Of a stretch of 46,642 nt of DNA, positions 24,844-33,170 are shown piece after piece. The position numbers and the translations under genes are program-made. Where the stretch lies: assembly GCA_029858345.1 (NCBI GenBank), contig JAOUFG010000007.1, positions 1 through 46,642 of the forward strand. Direction: 5' to 3'. Position 1 is the stretch's first letter, and each line of letters starts with the position of its first letter. Source of the DNA: Phycisphaerae bacterium (GTDB taxonomy: Bacteria; Planctomycetota; Phycisphaerae; Sedimentisphaerales; Anaerohalosphaeraceae). Under the pieces are notes generated by a model. The model had not been told where the DNA came from. It worked only from the letters and a program-made list of their open reading frames with translations, and did not search any database.

Positions 24844-25391
24844 GCGGGATTGTTGCGTGCAGCTTCTTTGTTCGAAAGCACGCCGATAAAGGGCAGGTCC
24901 CGGTATTGGCCGTCGAAATCCAATCCGTAACCGATGATGAATTCATCCTCAATGGAGCTGCCCAAAAAGTCGATTTTGATGTCTTTTTTGTGGGTTATTT
25001 GCTTTTCCAGCAGGACACAGGTTTTAACGCTTTGAGCCCCGCATTCATTGAGCCAATCCAGAATCCGCGACAGCGTTAACCCCGTTTCGTAAATATCGTC
25101 AATCAGCAGGATGTTTTTGCCGCGAATTTTTGTTTTCAGCGAATCCTGTTTATCAATGACGACGTTTCCGGTAGAATTGACGCCTGAATAACTGCTGGCT
25201 GTGATGGTTTCAGTGTCAATGGGAGGATTGAGCTGTTTCAGTAAATCATGTGCGAAATATCGTGCCCCCTCAAGCACCACCAGCGCCAGACAGGTCTCCG
25301 CATGATGGTATACAGCAGAAATTTCCTGTGCCAGACGTGAAACCGTTTCGCTCAATTGGTCTTCGTTCAATATGATTCGACTGCAGGGCAT
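24831..25391 (-). CDS. hpt: Hypoxanthine phosphoribosyltransferase
   Basis: A 186-residue purine salvage enzyme that makes IMP/GMP from hypoxanthine or guanine with PRPP. The PRPP-binding loop is ILLIDDIYETGLTLS, and the substrate-proximal EDEFIIGYGLDFDGQYRDLPFIGVL is typical of HPRT. ATG 25391 is preferred over an upstream TTG (25412) because GGAG lies five bases before it and the product then starts like the family. The gene begins one base after the rluA stop, so the two are translationally close and probably form an operon. Its tail overlaps the convergent M48 gene by 13 bp. Confidence 0.93.
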   Translation of the reverse strand: MPCSRIILNEDQLSETVSRLAQEISAVYHHAETCLALVVLEGARYFAHDLLKQLNPPIDTETITASSYSGVNSTGNVVIDKQDSLKTKIRGKNILLIDDIYETGLTLSRILDWLNECGAQSVKTCVLLEKQITHKKDIKIDFLGSSIEDEFIIGYGLDFDGQYRDLPFIGVLSNKEAARNNPAYKP

Positions 25392-25392
25392 G

Positions 25393-26280
25393 TTACTCTC
25401 CGGTTGTTTCAAGAGGGTAGGGAAGCGGTTGGGCTGTTAAAATACGCTGCAATGTTTCATCGTCATAAAATCCCGGGGCGGATTGCCTGGTATGCTTAGT
25501 CAGCAGCTTCACGGTAGAGGCAAACTTTTTATCCAGAGGGGCAACAAAGGTTTTTACCGTTCCGGCGTCTTCCGGCCCGACGGGGATGGTTAATTGATAA
25601 GCGTGCAGCGTCAGCCGCTCGATCATGGCCGGCTCATCGCGGCCGGGCTTGCGGCGATAGTCGAGTTTGAAAGACGACAGCATCAGCGGGTTTGCTGAGC
25701 CGTAGATCGGGTCGATTGCCAGCGGCATCCCGCGATGTGAAAAGTGAATGCGAATCTGGTGGGTTCGCCCCGTGACAATCTGGGCAGACACAAGCGATAA
25801 TGACCCGAAATCAGCAAGTTGCTGCCAGAGGGTATGGGTTGGTTTACCAAGCCGCGGATGGACATGCATGGCCTGTGGATTGCGTTGGCTGCGGGCAATC
25901 GGGTCCTTAATGGAGCCGTGTTTGTAAGGCAGCGGTCCTCTTGCAATAGCCAGATAGAGTTTTTGGACTTTTCGTTTGGCAAAAAGTCGGGAATAGCAAC
26001 TTTGGGCATCTTTGTCTTTGGCAATCAGCAGGATGCCGCTGGTGTCCTTGTCCAGCCGATGCACCAGCCGCAGCGGTTCGGACAAGGTCTGTTGTTGGTG
26101 CAGCAGTTGCAGTACATCGGGCGCCCCGGAGCGATCCGCGGTTACGGAAATGCCAGTCGGCTTATGAATCAGCAAAATCTCGTCATTTTGAAACAGGATA
26201 TCAATATCACTTTTGGCCATAAAATCGTTGCTTTGGAGTTTAATCGGTATCTTGTGGACAATTTTCCACTGATATACCAT
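25393..26280 (-). CDS. RluA-family RNA pseudouridine synthase
   Basis: A 295-residue pseudouridine synthase acting on rRNA or tRNA. The catalytic block is RLVHRLDKDTSGILLIAKD with the nucleophilic Asp in HRLD (~76). Further motifs are VTGRTHQIRIHFSHRG, GMPLAIDPIYG and RLTLHAY. An N-terminal S4 domain is absent. An in-frame ATG at 26220 (MAKSDIDILFQNDEILLIHKP) is an equally good start because the family usually begins about there; neither start has a strong RBS. The target uridine cannot be inferred. It is upstream of hpt in the same direction. Confidence 0.9.
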   Translation of the reverse strand: MVYQWKIVHKIPIKLQSNDFMAKSDIDILFQNDEILLIHKPTGISVTADRSGAPDVLQLLHQQQTLSEPLRLVHRLDKDTSGILLIAKDKDAQSCYSRLFAKRKVQKLYLAIARGPLPYKHGSIKDPIARSQRNPQAMHVHPRLGKPTHTLWQQLADFGSLSLVSAQIVTGRTHQIRIHFSHRGMPLAIDPIYGSANPLMLSSFKLDYRRKPGRDEPAMIERLTLHAYQLTIPVGPEDAGTVKTFVAPLDKKFASTVKLLTKHTRQSAPGFYDDETLQRILTAQPLPYPLETTGE

Positions 26281-26404
26281 AAAAAGTAAGCATTATCTAT
26301 GAAATAATACAGATCAAGGCATGCCAAACGGCCTTATTGGAAAGAATCGTTTGGCCGTACTTTGCTTGTGATTTTCCGGACGTATCGAGAATGGGGTTTT
26401 TTTG

Positions 26405-26432
26405 TTGAGGTTGATGTACAAGATTGTATAAT
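26405..26432 (+). promoter_or_regulatory. Sigma70-type promoter of the GAF-AAA-Fis activator gene
   Basis: TTGAGG (26405-26410), 16-bp spacer, TATAAT (26427-26432), about 45 bp before ATG 26477. A TACA-N4-TGTA palindrome covers the spacer and enters the -10 box. Confidence 0.6.
26416..26429. promoter_or_regulatory. Candidate operator GTACA-AGAT-TGTAT at the activator's own promoter
   Basis: GTACAAGATTGTAT has the exact TACA-N4-TGTA core found upstream of amtB and glnN. It overlaps the spacer and -10 of the promoter, a position that would cause repression. A weaker TGACA-AAAA-CGTAC is centred 29 bp downstream (26445-26458). Confidence 0.6.
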
Positions 26433-26476
26433 TGGGTTCTGAGTTGACAAAAACGTACATTTCGGGAGTAGTGACA

Positions 26477-27997
26477 ATGGCCCAAAAGCTTGCTAAAGAA
26501 GTTGAAATCCTTGCTGATGTTGCAAAGGCGTTCGCCGAGTCTCTGGACCTAAGGGCAACCCTTGAATCGATACTGTACGCCTTAGAGACTCATGTTAAAT
26601 TGGAACGCGGAGCCATTGCGCTTTTGGACCCGGAAAGTGAGACCATCACTATAAAGGTTGCCCACGGCTTAAGCGATGCTTCCAGAAAACAAATATCGTA
26701 CAAGGTCGGGGAAGGGATTACAGGCCTCGTTGTGCAAACCGGCAAAGAGGTTGTGGTTCCGGATATCAGTAAGGACCCCCGCTTTTTGGCAAAAACCGGG
26801 GAACGTACACACCTCAAGGGGCAAAAAGTTGCTTTTTTCTGTGTGCCCATCAAACTGGAAGGAAAGACCATCGGGGCGATCAGTGTGGACCGGAAAGTTC
26901 GTCCTTCCGATGATTTCGATGCTTATGTCCGGCTCCTTGAGGTGCTGGCTACCATGGTCGCTCAGGCCGTCAAGCTGAATAAGCTGGTTGAATCGGATCG
27001 CAGGGAACTTCGGACCGAAAACGAAAGACTCTTGCGTGAACTCAAGACAAAATTCAATATCCATAATATGGTCGGGACCAGCAGTGCCATGCTGGAGGTG
27101 TATCGCCTTATTGAGCAGGTGGCCAACAGCAACGCGACGGTGTTGATTCGGGGCGAAAGCGGAACAGGGAAGGACTTAATCGCGCATGCGGTGCATTATA
27201 ACAGCTTAAGGGCCCAAAAGCCCTTTGTGAAGATCAACTGTACCGCGCTGCCGGAAACGTTGCTTGAAAGCGAATTATTCGGCCATGAAAAGGGTGCTTT
27301 TACCGGGGCGGTGGATCGCAAGATTGGGCGTTTTGAGATGGCCAACGGCGGGACGATTTTCCTGGACGAGATCGGTGATTTTTCCCTGAACCTGCAGGTG
27401 AAGCTGCTGCGTGTCATTCAGTTCAAAGAATTCGAGCGGGTTGGGGGATTTGAAACCATCAAGTCCAATGTGCGAATTATCGTTGCAACCCATAAGAATC
27501 TGGAAGAAGAGATCAAAAACGGTCTGTTTCGTGAGGATTTGTATTATCGCATCAATGTTTTTCCGATTTATATGCCGCCGCTGCGCGACCGTAAAAACGA
27601 CGTGATGCTGCTGGCGGATTTCTTTCTTGAAAAATACGCGAAAGAAAACAACAAGGATATTAAGCGGATTTCGACTCCGGCGATTGAAATGCTGACCAGC
27701 TATCATTGGCCGGGCAATGTCCGGGAGCTTGAAAATTGTATCGAAAGGGCTGTTTTGCTGTGCGACGAAGACGTGGTTCGTTCCGACCATTTGCCGCCTT
27801 CCCTTCAGATGGTTAAAAAGAATGCAATGTCTGATTCGTTATCGTTGCCGGAAAAAGTTGAATATCTTGAGCGTGAAATGATTGTCGATACGCTGAAGAA
27901 AACACAGGGCTGTCAGCGTCATGCGGCCAAAGAACTGGGCCTGACCGAGCGAATGCTGGGGTACAAAATCAAAAAATACAACATCCTCAAGAAATAA
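26477..27997 (+). CDS. Sigma54-dependent activator, GAF-AAA+-Fis (NifA-like)
   Basis: A 506-residue enhancer-binding protein. An N-terminal GAF sensor domain covers ~20-170. A short coiled linker follows ([16 protein letters not shown]). The AAA+ domain has Walker A GESGTGKD (~224-231), the sigma54-contacting GAFTGA loop (~273-278) and [13 protein letters not shown]. The C-terminal Fis-type helix-turn-helix is [22 protein letters not shown]. The layout is that of NifA, but no cysteine cluster is present between AAA+ and HTH, so oxygen sensing of that type is unlikely. ATG 26477 is chosen (GGGAG, 8-nt spacer); an upstream TTG lies in the -10 box. It sits directly before amtB-PII and probably controls them and glnN. 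Confidence 0.93.
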   Translation: MAQKLAKEVEILADVAKAFAESLDLRATLESILYALETHVKLERGAIALLDPESETITIKVAHGLSDASRKQISYKVGEGITGLVVQTGKEVVVPDISKDPRFLAKTGERTHLKGQKVAFFCVPIKLEGKTIGAISVDRKVRPSDDFDAYVRLLEVLATMVAQAVKLNKLVESDRRELRTENERLLRELKTKFNIHNMVGTSSAMLEVYRLIEQVANSNATVLIRGESGTGKDLIAHAVHYNSLRAQKPFVKINCTALPETLLESELFGHEKGAFTGAVDRKIGRFEMANGGTIFLDEIGDFSLNLQVKLLRVIQFKEFERVGGFETIKSNVRIIVATHKNLEEEIKNGLFREDLYYRINVFPIYMPPLRDRKNDVMLLADFFLEKYAKENNKDIKRISTPAIEMLTSYHWPGNVRELENCIERAVLLCDEDVVRSDHLPPSLQMVKKNAMSDSLSLPEKVEYLEREMIVDTLKKTQGCQRHAAKELGLTERMLGYKIKKYNILKK

Positions 27998-28082
27998 CCA
28001 ATTGTCTATGGAAAGTCGATGAGGCAACGAAGTGTTTGGTTGACGAATCAATACTTCTGCTTTGGAATAATTTCAAAACAAA

Positions 28083-28126
28083 CGACAATTGTGTTGATTT
28101 CGAAACTCAGTATTACAATATTGTAA
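28083..28126. promoter_or_regulatory. Candidate activator sites (UAS pair) upstream of amtB
   Basis: A perfect 14-bp palindrome TTACA-ATAT-TGTAA (28113-28126) and a degraded copy CGACA-ATTG-TGTTG (28083-28096), centres 30 bp apart. The centres are 98 and 128 bp upstream of the -24 GG, a usual enhancer distance for sigma54 activators. The rest of the 308-bp space between the activator gene and amtB contains no gene. Confidence 0.6.
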
Positions 28127-28215
28127 ACTTCCGTAATGTCGTGCGGCCTCGCCCGGCTTACGATAAGTGTTTTCTTTAAATGAGGTTATGGCTTTTATTT
28201 GGGGTTCCTGAGGAC

Positions 28216-28232
28216 TGGTACGATTCTTGCTT
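28216..28232 (+). promoter_or_regulatory. Sigma54 (-24/-12) promoter of amtB
   Basis: TGGTACGATTCTTGCTT matches TGGCAC-N5-TTGCWW, with GG (28217-28218) and GC (28229-28230) ten bases apart. The expected transcription start is near 28242, leaving a leader of about 64 nt before the GTG start of amtB. Confidence 0.8.
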
Positions 28233-28305
28233 TTGTTTCTTTTCAGAGCTTTGTGTCGTGTGCAAGGCCGTAAGACCAAAATCCTTTTTGTTAAGGAGAG
28301 AGTTC

Positions 28306-29673
28306 GTGAAGACTCAAAACACAGGAATAAAGAAACACCGATGGTTGATTATGCTTTTGGCCCTGTTTTTTCTTTGCGGGGCGACAGAAACAGTTTTTGC
28401 CGAAAACGAAGCAATTTCAATTGCTGACGTAAAACAGGGATTGGACACCGTGTGGGTCCTGATTGCCGCGTTTTTGGTGTTCTTCATGCAGGCCGGCTTC
28501 GGCATGGTCGAAGCCGGTTTTATTCGCGCCAAGAACACCTGTAATATATTAACGAAGAACTTCCTCGATTTCTGTATGGCATCGTTGGGGTTCTTCCTGA
28601 TCGGGTATGCCCTGATGTTCGGTGACGGTAACGGCTTTATCGGCACCAAGGGCTTTCTTTTGATGGGTCTTGAAGACACGACCAGCGGCTTACCGCTGTT
28701 TGCCTTCTGGCTGTTTCAGGCGGCCTTTTGCGGTGCGGCGGCAACGATCGTTGCGGGCGGCATGGCTGAACGCATGAACTTCAAGGCGTATCTGATTTAT
28801 TCATTTTTGATTTCAGCGATTGTCTACCCGATTGTCGGCCACTGGATATGGAACAGCGGTGGATGGCTGGCTGCAATGGGATTTGGCGACTTTGCCGGCT
28901 CAACGGTTGTACACACCACCGGCGGTATTGCAGCTTTGATTGGAACGATGATGCTCAAACCGCGTATCGGAAAATATGGAGTAGACGGGAAGCCGAAAGC
29001 AATCGCCGGCCACAATATTCCGCTGGCGTCATTAGGTGTTTTCATTCTGTGGTTTGGTTGGTTCGGTTTTAATGCCGGTTCAACGATTGGGGCGGGTGAC
29101 GGATTTGATATTGCTCGCGTTGCCATCAACACCAATCTCGCGGCGGCTCTGGGCGGCATCGGCGCCATGATCACCGTATGGTTCAGATTTGGTAAGCCCG
29201 ACCTGTCGATGGCAATGAATGGGGCATTGGCCGGCTTGGTCGGCGTGACGGCTCCCTGTGCTTTTGTCGAACCCTGGGCGGCTTGTCTGATTGGATTGTC
29301 GTCAGGTGTGATCGTTGTGTTCGGCGTTGAATTGCTCGATAAGCTGCATATAGATGACCCCGTGGGAGCGGTTCCGGTTCACGGCATGTGCGGCATCTGG
29401 GGTACATTGTGTGTCGGGATATTCGGAAAAGCTGCATTGGGGTTATCCAACGAGGGGTTTATTTACAGCGGCAATCCGATGCAGTTTGGCATCCAGTGTG
29501 TCGGCAGTGTTGCCACAGTCGTTTTTGTCCTTGTTACCATGGGATTAATCTTTAAGATGATTGATGCTACTGTTGGCCTGCGTGTCAGTCGGACCGAAGA
29601 ACTTCGCGGTCTGGACATCGGCGAGCACGGAATGGAATCGTACTCCGGTTTCCAGATTTTCAGTACGACCTAA
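28306..29673 (+). CDS. amtB: Ammonium transporter AmtB
   Basis: A 455-residue ammonium channel of the inner membrane. A signal peptide ([22 protein letters not shown]) precedes 11 expected membrane helices. Visible family blocks are [47 protein letters not shown] (first pore His) and [13 protein letters not shown] (second pore His). The GTG at 28306 is taken as the start because AAGGAG lies seven bases before it; a longer frame reaches 28180 but would include the sigma54 promoter. It is followed after 41 bp by the PII gene, the standard amtB-glnK pair in which PII blocks the channel when ammonium is plentiful. Confidence 0.95.
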   Translation: MKTQNTGIKKHRWLIMLLALFFLCGATETVFAENEAISIADVKQGLDTVWVLIAAFLVFFMQAGFGMVEAGFIRAKNTCNILTKNFLDFCMASLGFFLIGYALMFGDGNGFIGTKGFLLMGLEDTTSGLPLFAFWLFQAAFCGAAATIVAGGMAERMNFKAYLIYSFLISAIVYPIVGHWIWNSGGWLAAMGFGDFAGSTVVHTTGGIAALIGTMMLKPRIGKYGVDGKPKAIAGHNIPLASLGVFILWFGWFGFNAGSTIGAGDGFDIARVAINTNLAAALGGIGAMITVWFRFGKPDLSMAMNGALAGLVGVTAPCAFVEPWAACLIGLSSGVIVVFGVELLDKLHIDDPVGAVPVHGMCGIWGTLCVGIFGKAALGLSNEGFIYSGNPMQFGIQCVGSVATVVFVLVTMGLIFKMIDATVGLRVSRTEELRGLDIGEHGMESYSGFQIFSTT

Positions 29674-29714
29674 ACAAAAAACTCGAAAACGTATCGTCAA
29701 AACAGGAGATCAAA

Positions 29715-30056
29715 ATGAAATTGATTATTGCTTATATACAGCCGCATAAACTGGAAGATGTTAAAAAAGCATTGGCCGAAGCAAATGTTGGAAAGATGTC
29801 TGTGACGAATTCGCTGGGGTGCGGCGCCCAGATGGGATTCGAAGAAAGCTATCGCGGGATTAAGTTTGAAGTCAATCTGCTCAAGAAAGTTCGCCTTGAG
29901 ATTGCGGTCAATGAAGATTTTGTACAAAAGACGATTGACGCGATTATCTCTTCAGCCAGAACCGGAGAGATCGGCGACGGCAAGATCTTTGTATTAGATT
30001 TGGCTGACTGCATCCGTATCCGCACCGGGGAGTATGGCACAGAGGCGATTGGTTAA
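29715..30056 (+). CDS. glnK: Nitrogen regulatory PII protein (GlnK/GlnB) lacking Tyr51
   Basis: A 113-residue trimeric PII signal protein that binds ATP/ADP and 2-oxoglutarate and gates AmtB. Conserved residues are Gln39, Tyr46-Arg47-Gly48, Lys58, and the C-terminal signature [14 protein letters not shown] followed by CIRIRTGE. The T-loop position 51, normally the uridylylated/adenylylated Tyr in YRGAEY, is Phe (YRGIKF), and position 49 is Ile rather than Ser, so neither known covalent modification site is present. An RBS (CAGGAG) precedes ATG 29715. It is cotranscribed with amtB and ends 6 bp from the convergent nadE. Confidence 0.95.
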   Translation: MKLIIAYIQPHKLEDVKKALAEANVGKMSVTNSLGCGAQMGFEESYRGIKFEVNLLKKVRLEIAVNEDFVQKTIDAIISSARTGEIGDGKIFVLDLADCIRIRTGEYGTEAIG

Positions 30057-30062
30057 AAATTA

Positions 30063-31709
30063 CTATGGATTATAGCGGTTGGTGATGGGCATACGGCGGT
30101 CTTTGCCGAAGGCGCGGGGGGTGATCCGGATGCCGGGGGGACACTGGCAGCGTTTGTATTCGTTGCGGTCCACCATCCGGATGACCTTGCGGACCTGTTC
30201 TTCGGGAAAACCGGATTGAATGATCTCATCCGCAGAGTGGTCCAGTTCGACATAGTTTTTCAAAATTGCGTCTAGCAAATCATAGTCCGGCAGGGAATCG
30301 GCATCTTTCTGATCCGGCCGCAGTTCCGCCGACGGCGGGCGGGTGAGTATGCTGTCGGGGACGATCTCTTTGCCGGCCTGTGTGTTAATGAACCGGCACA
30401 ATTGGTACACCAGCGTTTTGGGGACATCCTTAATCACGGCAAAGCCGCCGGCGGTATCGCCGTAGAGGGTCGAATAGCCCACCGCCGTCTCGCTTTTATT
30501 GCCCGTGGTCAGCACCAGCCAGCCAAATTGATTGGAATACGACATCAGAATGGTGCCGCGAATACGTGCCTGCAGATTCTCATAGGCCAGCCCGTTTTCG
30601 TCCCAGCCGTCCACCGATTCGAGCGTTTTGCTGAAGGCGTCCAGTGTGTTGGCAATCGGGACGGTGTGGAACTCAACACCCAGGTTCTCGGCGAGAATTT
30701 CAGCGTCGCTTTGTGTTTCGGCGGCGTTGAATCGCGACGGCATGCTGATACAGACGACGTTATCTTTGCCGAGTGCCTCGACGGCGATGGCGGCGACCAG
30801 CGCCGAATCGATTCCGCCGCTGAGGCCGATAACGATCCGTGAGAAGCCGTTCTTTTGAACGTAATCCCGAGTGCCCAGCACCAAGGCCTGATGCACCTCG
30901 AAGACCTCGTCCAGTGGTTCAGACGGGACATACGAGGGTGTGACGGGGTTGATTGCCAGCGTGTTGCCCGTTGTCTTTTCAAGGTCAGCGATGCACAAGT
31001 CTTCTTCAAACTCTTTTGCCTGCGTGATGACATTGCCCTGTGGATCAACGATCATGCTGCGTCCGTCGAAGACGAGCTCGTCCTGCCCGCCCACGAGATT
31101 GCAGTAGGCCACGGGACAGTTAAAGTGTCGACTGCATTGTGCTAAAATATCCTTCCGCTCTTGGAATTTTCCCAGGTTGAAGGGGGAGGCGGACAGATTG
31201 ATCAGCAGATCGAGCTTTTGTTTGTGTCCATCCAAAAACTGATCCGGCCATTGCAGTTCCCAGATGTCTTCACAAATCGTTACGGCGATATGAAACCCGT
31301 CCTTTTCAAAGATGACCGGTTCTGTGCCGGGTGAGAAGTAGCGTTTTTCATCGAAGACGCTGTAATTCGGGAGTTTTCCTTTTTTGTAGACGGATACAAT
31401 GCTTCCATTTTCCATCACCGCGGCGGCGTTATAGCATTGTTTGTCGGTGCCTTCAGCATACCCCACGATCGTGGTGATGTTTTCCGTTTGTGCTGCAACA
31501 TCCTTGAGTGCGGTTTTATTGTCTTTGAGGAATTTCGGTTTATGGAGCAGGTCTTCGGGAGGATAGCCGCAAACGCATAACTCCGGGAACACAACGAGAT
31601 CAACGCGGCTTTCCTTTGCGGCGTTGAGGGTGCGGCGAATGTGCTCCGCATTGCCGCGTAAGTCGCCGACGGTTGTATTGATCTGTGCCAGTGCGAGCCG
31701 TAGAGCCAT
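30063..31709 (-). CDS. nadE: Glutamine-dependent NAD+ synthetase
   Basis: A 548-residue two-domain enzyme making NAD+ from nicotinic acid adenine dinucleotide, ATP and glutamine. The N-terminal nitrilase-like glutaminase domain has FPELCVCGYPPEDLL (Glu), a Lys near GKLPNYSVFDEKRYF and the nucleophile Cys in VTICEDIW (~147). The C-terminal synthetase domain has the P-loop IGLSGGIDSALVAAIA (~290-305), RGTILMSYSNQF and TTGNKSETAVGYSTLYGD. It starts 42 bp after gltD in the same direction with an AAGGA-type RBS, so it is likely the last gene of gltB-gltD-nadE. All three products handle the glutamine amide group. Confidence 0.95.
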   Translation of the reverse strand: MALRLALAQINTTVGDLRGNAEHIRRTLNAAKESRVDLVVFPELCVCGYPPEDLLHKPKFLKDNKTALKDVAAQTENITTIVGYAEGTDKQCYNAAAVMENGSIVSVYKKGKLPNYSVFDEKRYFSPGTEPVIFEKDGFHIAVTICEDIWELQWPDQFLDGHKQKLDLLINLSASPFNLGKFQERKDILAQCSRHFNCPVAYCNLVGGQDELVFDGRSMIVDPQGNVITQAKEFEEDLCIADLEKTTGNTLAINPVTPSYVPSEPLDEVFEVHQALVLGTRDYVQKNGFSRIVIGLSGGIDSALVAAIAVEALGKDNVVCISMPSRFNAAETQSDAEILAENLGVEFHTVPIANTLDAFSKTLESVDGWDENGLAYENLQARIRGTILMSYSNQFGWLVLTTGNKSETAVGYSTLYGDTAGGFAVIKDVPKTLVYQLCRFINTQAGKEIVPDSILTRPPSAELRPDQKDADSLPDYDLLDAILKNYVELDHSADEIIQSGFPEEQVRKVIRMVDRNEYKRCQCPPGIRITPRAFGKDRRMPITNRYNP

Positions 31710-31751
31710 CTGCCATCCTTTTTTCTAAGTACCCAAACGGCCCCTATTGTA

Positions 31752-33170
31752 CTACTGTTTCAGGTAAAGGTCAACAGCGTCGGCGGCTTTTCTGCCGGCG
31801 TCAATCCCGGAGACCACCAGCGAGGCCCCGCTGACGGTATCGCCGGCGGCAAAGACCCATGGCTGGCTTGTCTGGTAATTGTTAACCTCAACATTGCCTT
31901 TCTGGTCCAGTTTTAACTGGAGGGACTCTACCAGGCCTTCATGGACAACATGGACAAAGCCCATGGCCAACAGCACGAGGTCGGCTTTCAGTTCAAATTC
32001 GGAATTTCCGATTTCTCGCATTTCCCAGCGACCCTTCTTATCCTCCCACTCGATCTGACAGCAGTGCAGCTTGCTGACGCGTGTGCCGGCCCCGGATATC
32101 CGCTTGGTCATCACGCTCCAATGACGGTCGCATCCTTCTTCGTGTGAGGAGGAGGTCCGCATTGTTCGGGGCCACATCGGCCAGGGGGTGTCCTGGGGCC
32201 GGTCTTTCGGGGGCTTGGGAAGAATTTCAATCTGCGTAATCGATTTAGCGCCTTGGCGTCGAGCGGTCCCCACGCAGTCGCTGCCGGTATCGCCGCCGCC
32301 GATGACGACGACATGCTTATCTTTCGCGGAAATGATTTTGTCCTGGTTCGTCTGTTCGCCCGCATTCAGGCGATTCTGCATGGAAAGAAAATCCATGGCG
32401 AAAAAGATGTTGTCATATCCCCGACCGGACACCGTCAGGTCTCTGGGCTGCCCGGCTCCCATGGTCAGGCAGACGCAGTCAAACATCTTTTGCAGATAAT
32501 GTGCGGAGATATCAATTCCCACATTGACACCCATCTGAAACTGGACGCCTTCCTGTTTGAGCTGTTCGAGACGGCGGTCAATAACCCATTTTTCAAGCTT
32601 GAAATCGGGAATACCATACCGCAGCAGTCCGCCGGGTTTTTCGTCTTGTTCAAAAACGACGACCTCATGCCCCATGCGAGCCAGTTGCTGAGCGGCCGCC
32701 AGTCCGGCGGGGCCGGAACCAATGACGGCAACCCGCTTGCCCGTTTTTTGAGCGGCCACAACAGGGGCAATCCATCCTTCCTGAAAACCCCGTTCAACAA
32801 TCTGAAATTCAATATGCCGAATCATTACCGGCTTGTCATTGACCGCGAGCGTACAGGCCGTTTCGCAGGGCGCCGGGCAGATACGGCCGGTAATTTCCGG
32901 AAAGTTGTTTGTGGAATGCAGGACTTCGCAGGCCTCTTTCCACTTGCCAACATAGATCAGATCGTTGAATTCGGGAATCAGATTAGCAACCGGACAGCCC
33001 GCAGCGTGACAGAAGGGGATGCCGCAGTCCTGGCATCGGGCCGCCTGTTTCGTGAGGTCATCGGGTGTCAGTGGAATCTCAATTTCACTGTAGTCTTTGA
33101 CCCGGTCCTCGATGGGGCGATACCGGACGGGTTGACGTTGATATTCGAGAAATCCTCTTGCGTTAGCCAT
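31752..33170 (-). CDS. gltD: Glutamate synthase small subunit (NADPH-GOGAT beta)
   Basis: A 472-residue FAD/NADPH oxidoreductase that feeds electrons to the large subunit. N-terminal cysteines CQDCGIPFC and GRICPAPCETAC bind 4Fe-4S clusters. The FAD motif is VIGSGPAGLAAA (~147-158), and the NADPH motif VIGGGDTGSDCVGTARRQG (~290). The typical LRTSSSHEEGC equivalent (MRTSSSHEEGCDRHW) is present. ATG 33170 is chosen over a longer frame from 33272 because a very strong GAGGAGG RBS lies upstream and the family begins here (MANARGFLEYQR). It overlaps the end of gltB by 8 bp, indicating translational coupling. Confidence 0.96.
   Translation of the reverse strand: MANARGFLEYQRQPVRYRPIEDRVKDYSEIEIPLTPDDLTKQAARCQDCGIPFCHAAGCPVANLIPEFNDLIYVGKWKEACEVLHSTNNFPEITGRICPAPCETACTLAVNDKPVMIRHIEFQIVERGFQEGWIAPVVAAQKTGKRVAVIGSGPAGLAAAQQLARMGHEVVVFEQDEKPGGLLRYGIPDFKLEKWVIDRRLEQLKQEGVQFQMGVNVGIDISAHYLQKMFDCVCLTMGAGQPRDLTVSGRGYDNIFFAMDFLSMQNRLNAGEQTNQDKIISAKDKHVVVIGGGDTGSDCVGTARRQGAKSITQIEILPKPPKDRPQDTPWPMWPRTMRTSSSHEEGCDRHWSVMTKRISGAGTRVSKLHCCQIEWEDKKGRWEMREIGNSEFELKADLVLLAMGFVHVVHEGLVESLQLKLDQKGNVEVNNYQTSQPWVFAAGDTVSGASLVVSGIDAGRKAADAVDLYLKQ

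Noticed and set aside
26477-27997. True NifA of a nitrogen-fixation system
   Set aside because: Domain order fits, but no nif genes are in the window, the NifA cysteine cluster is absent and the linked targets are amtB and glnN.
28180-28305. N-terminal extension of amtB from 28180
   Set aside because: It would translate the sigma54 promoter; GTG 28306 has a good ribosome-binding site and yields a proper signal peptide.
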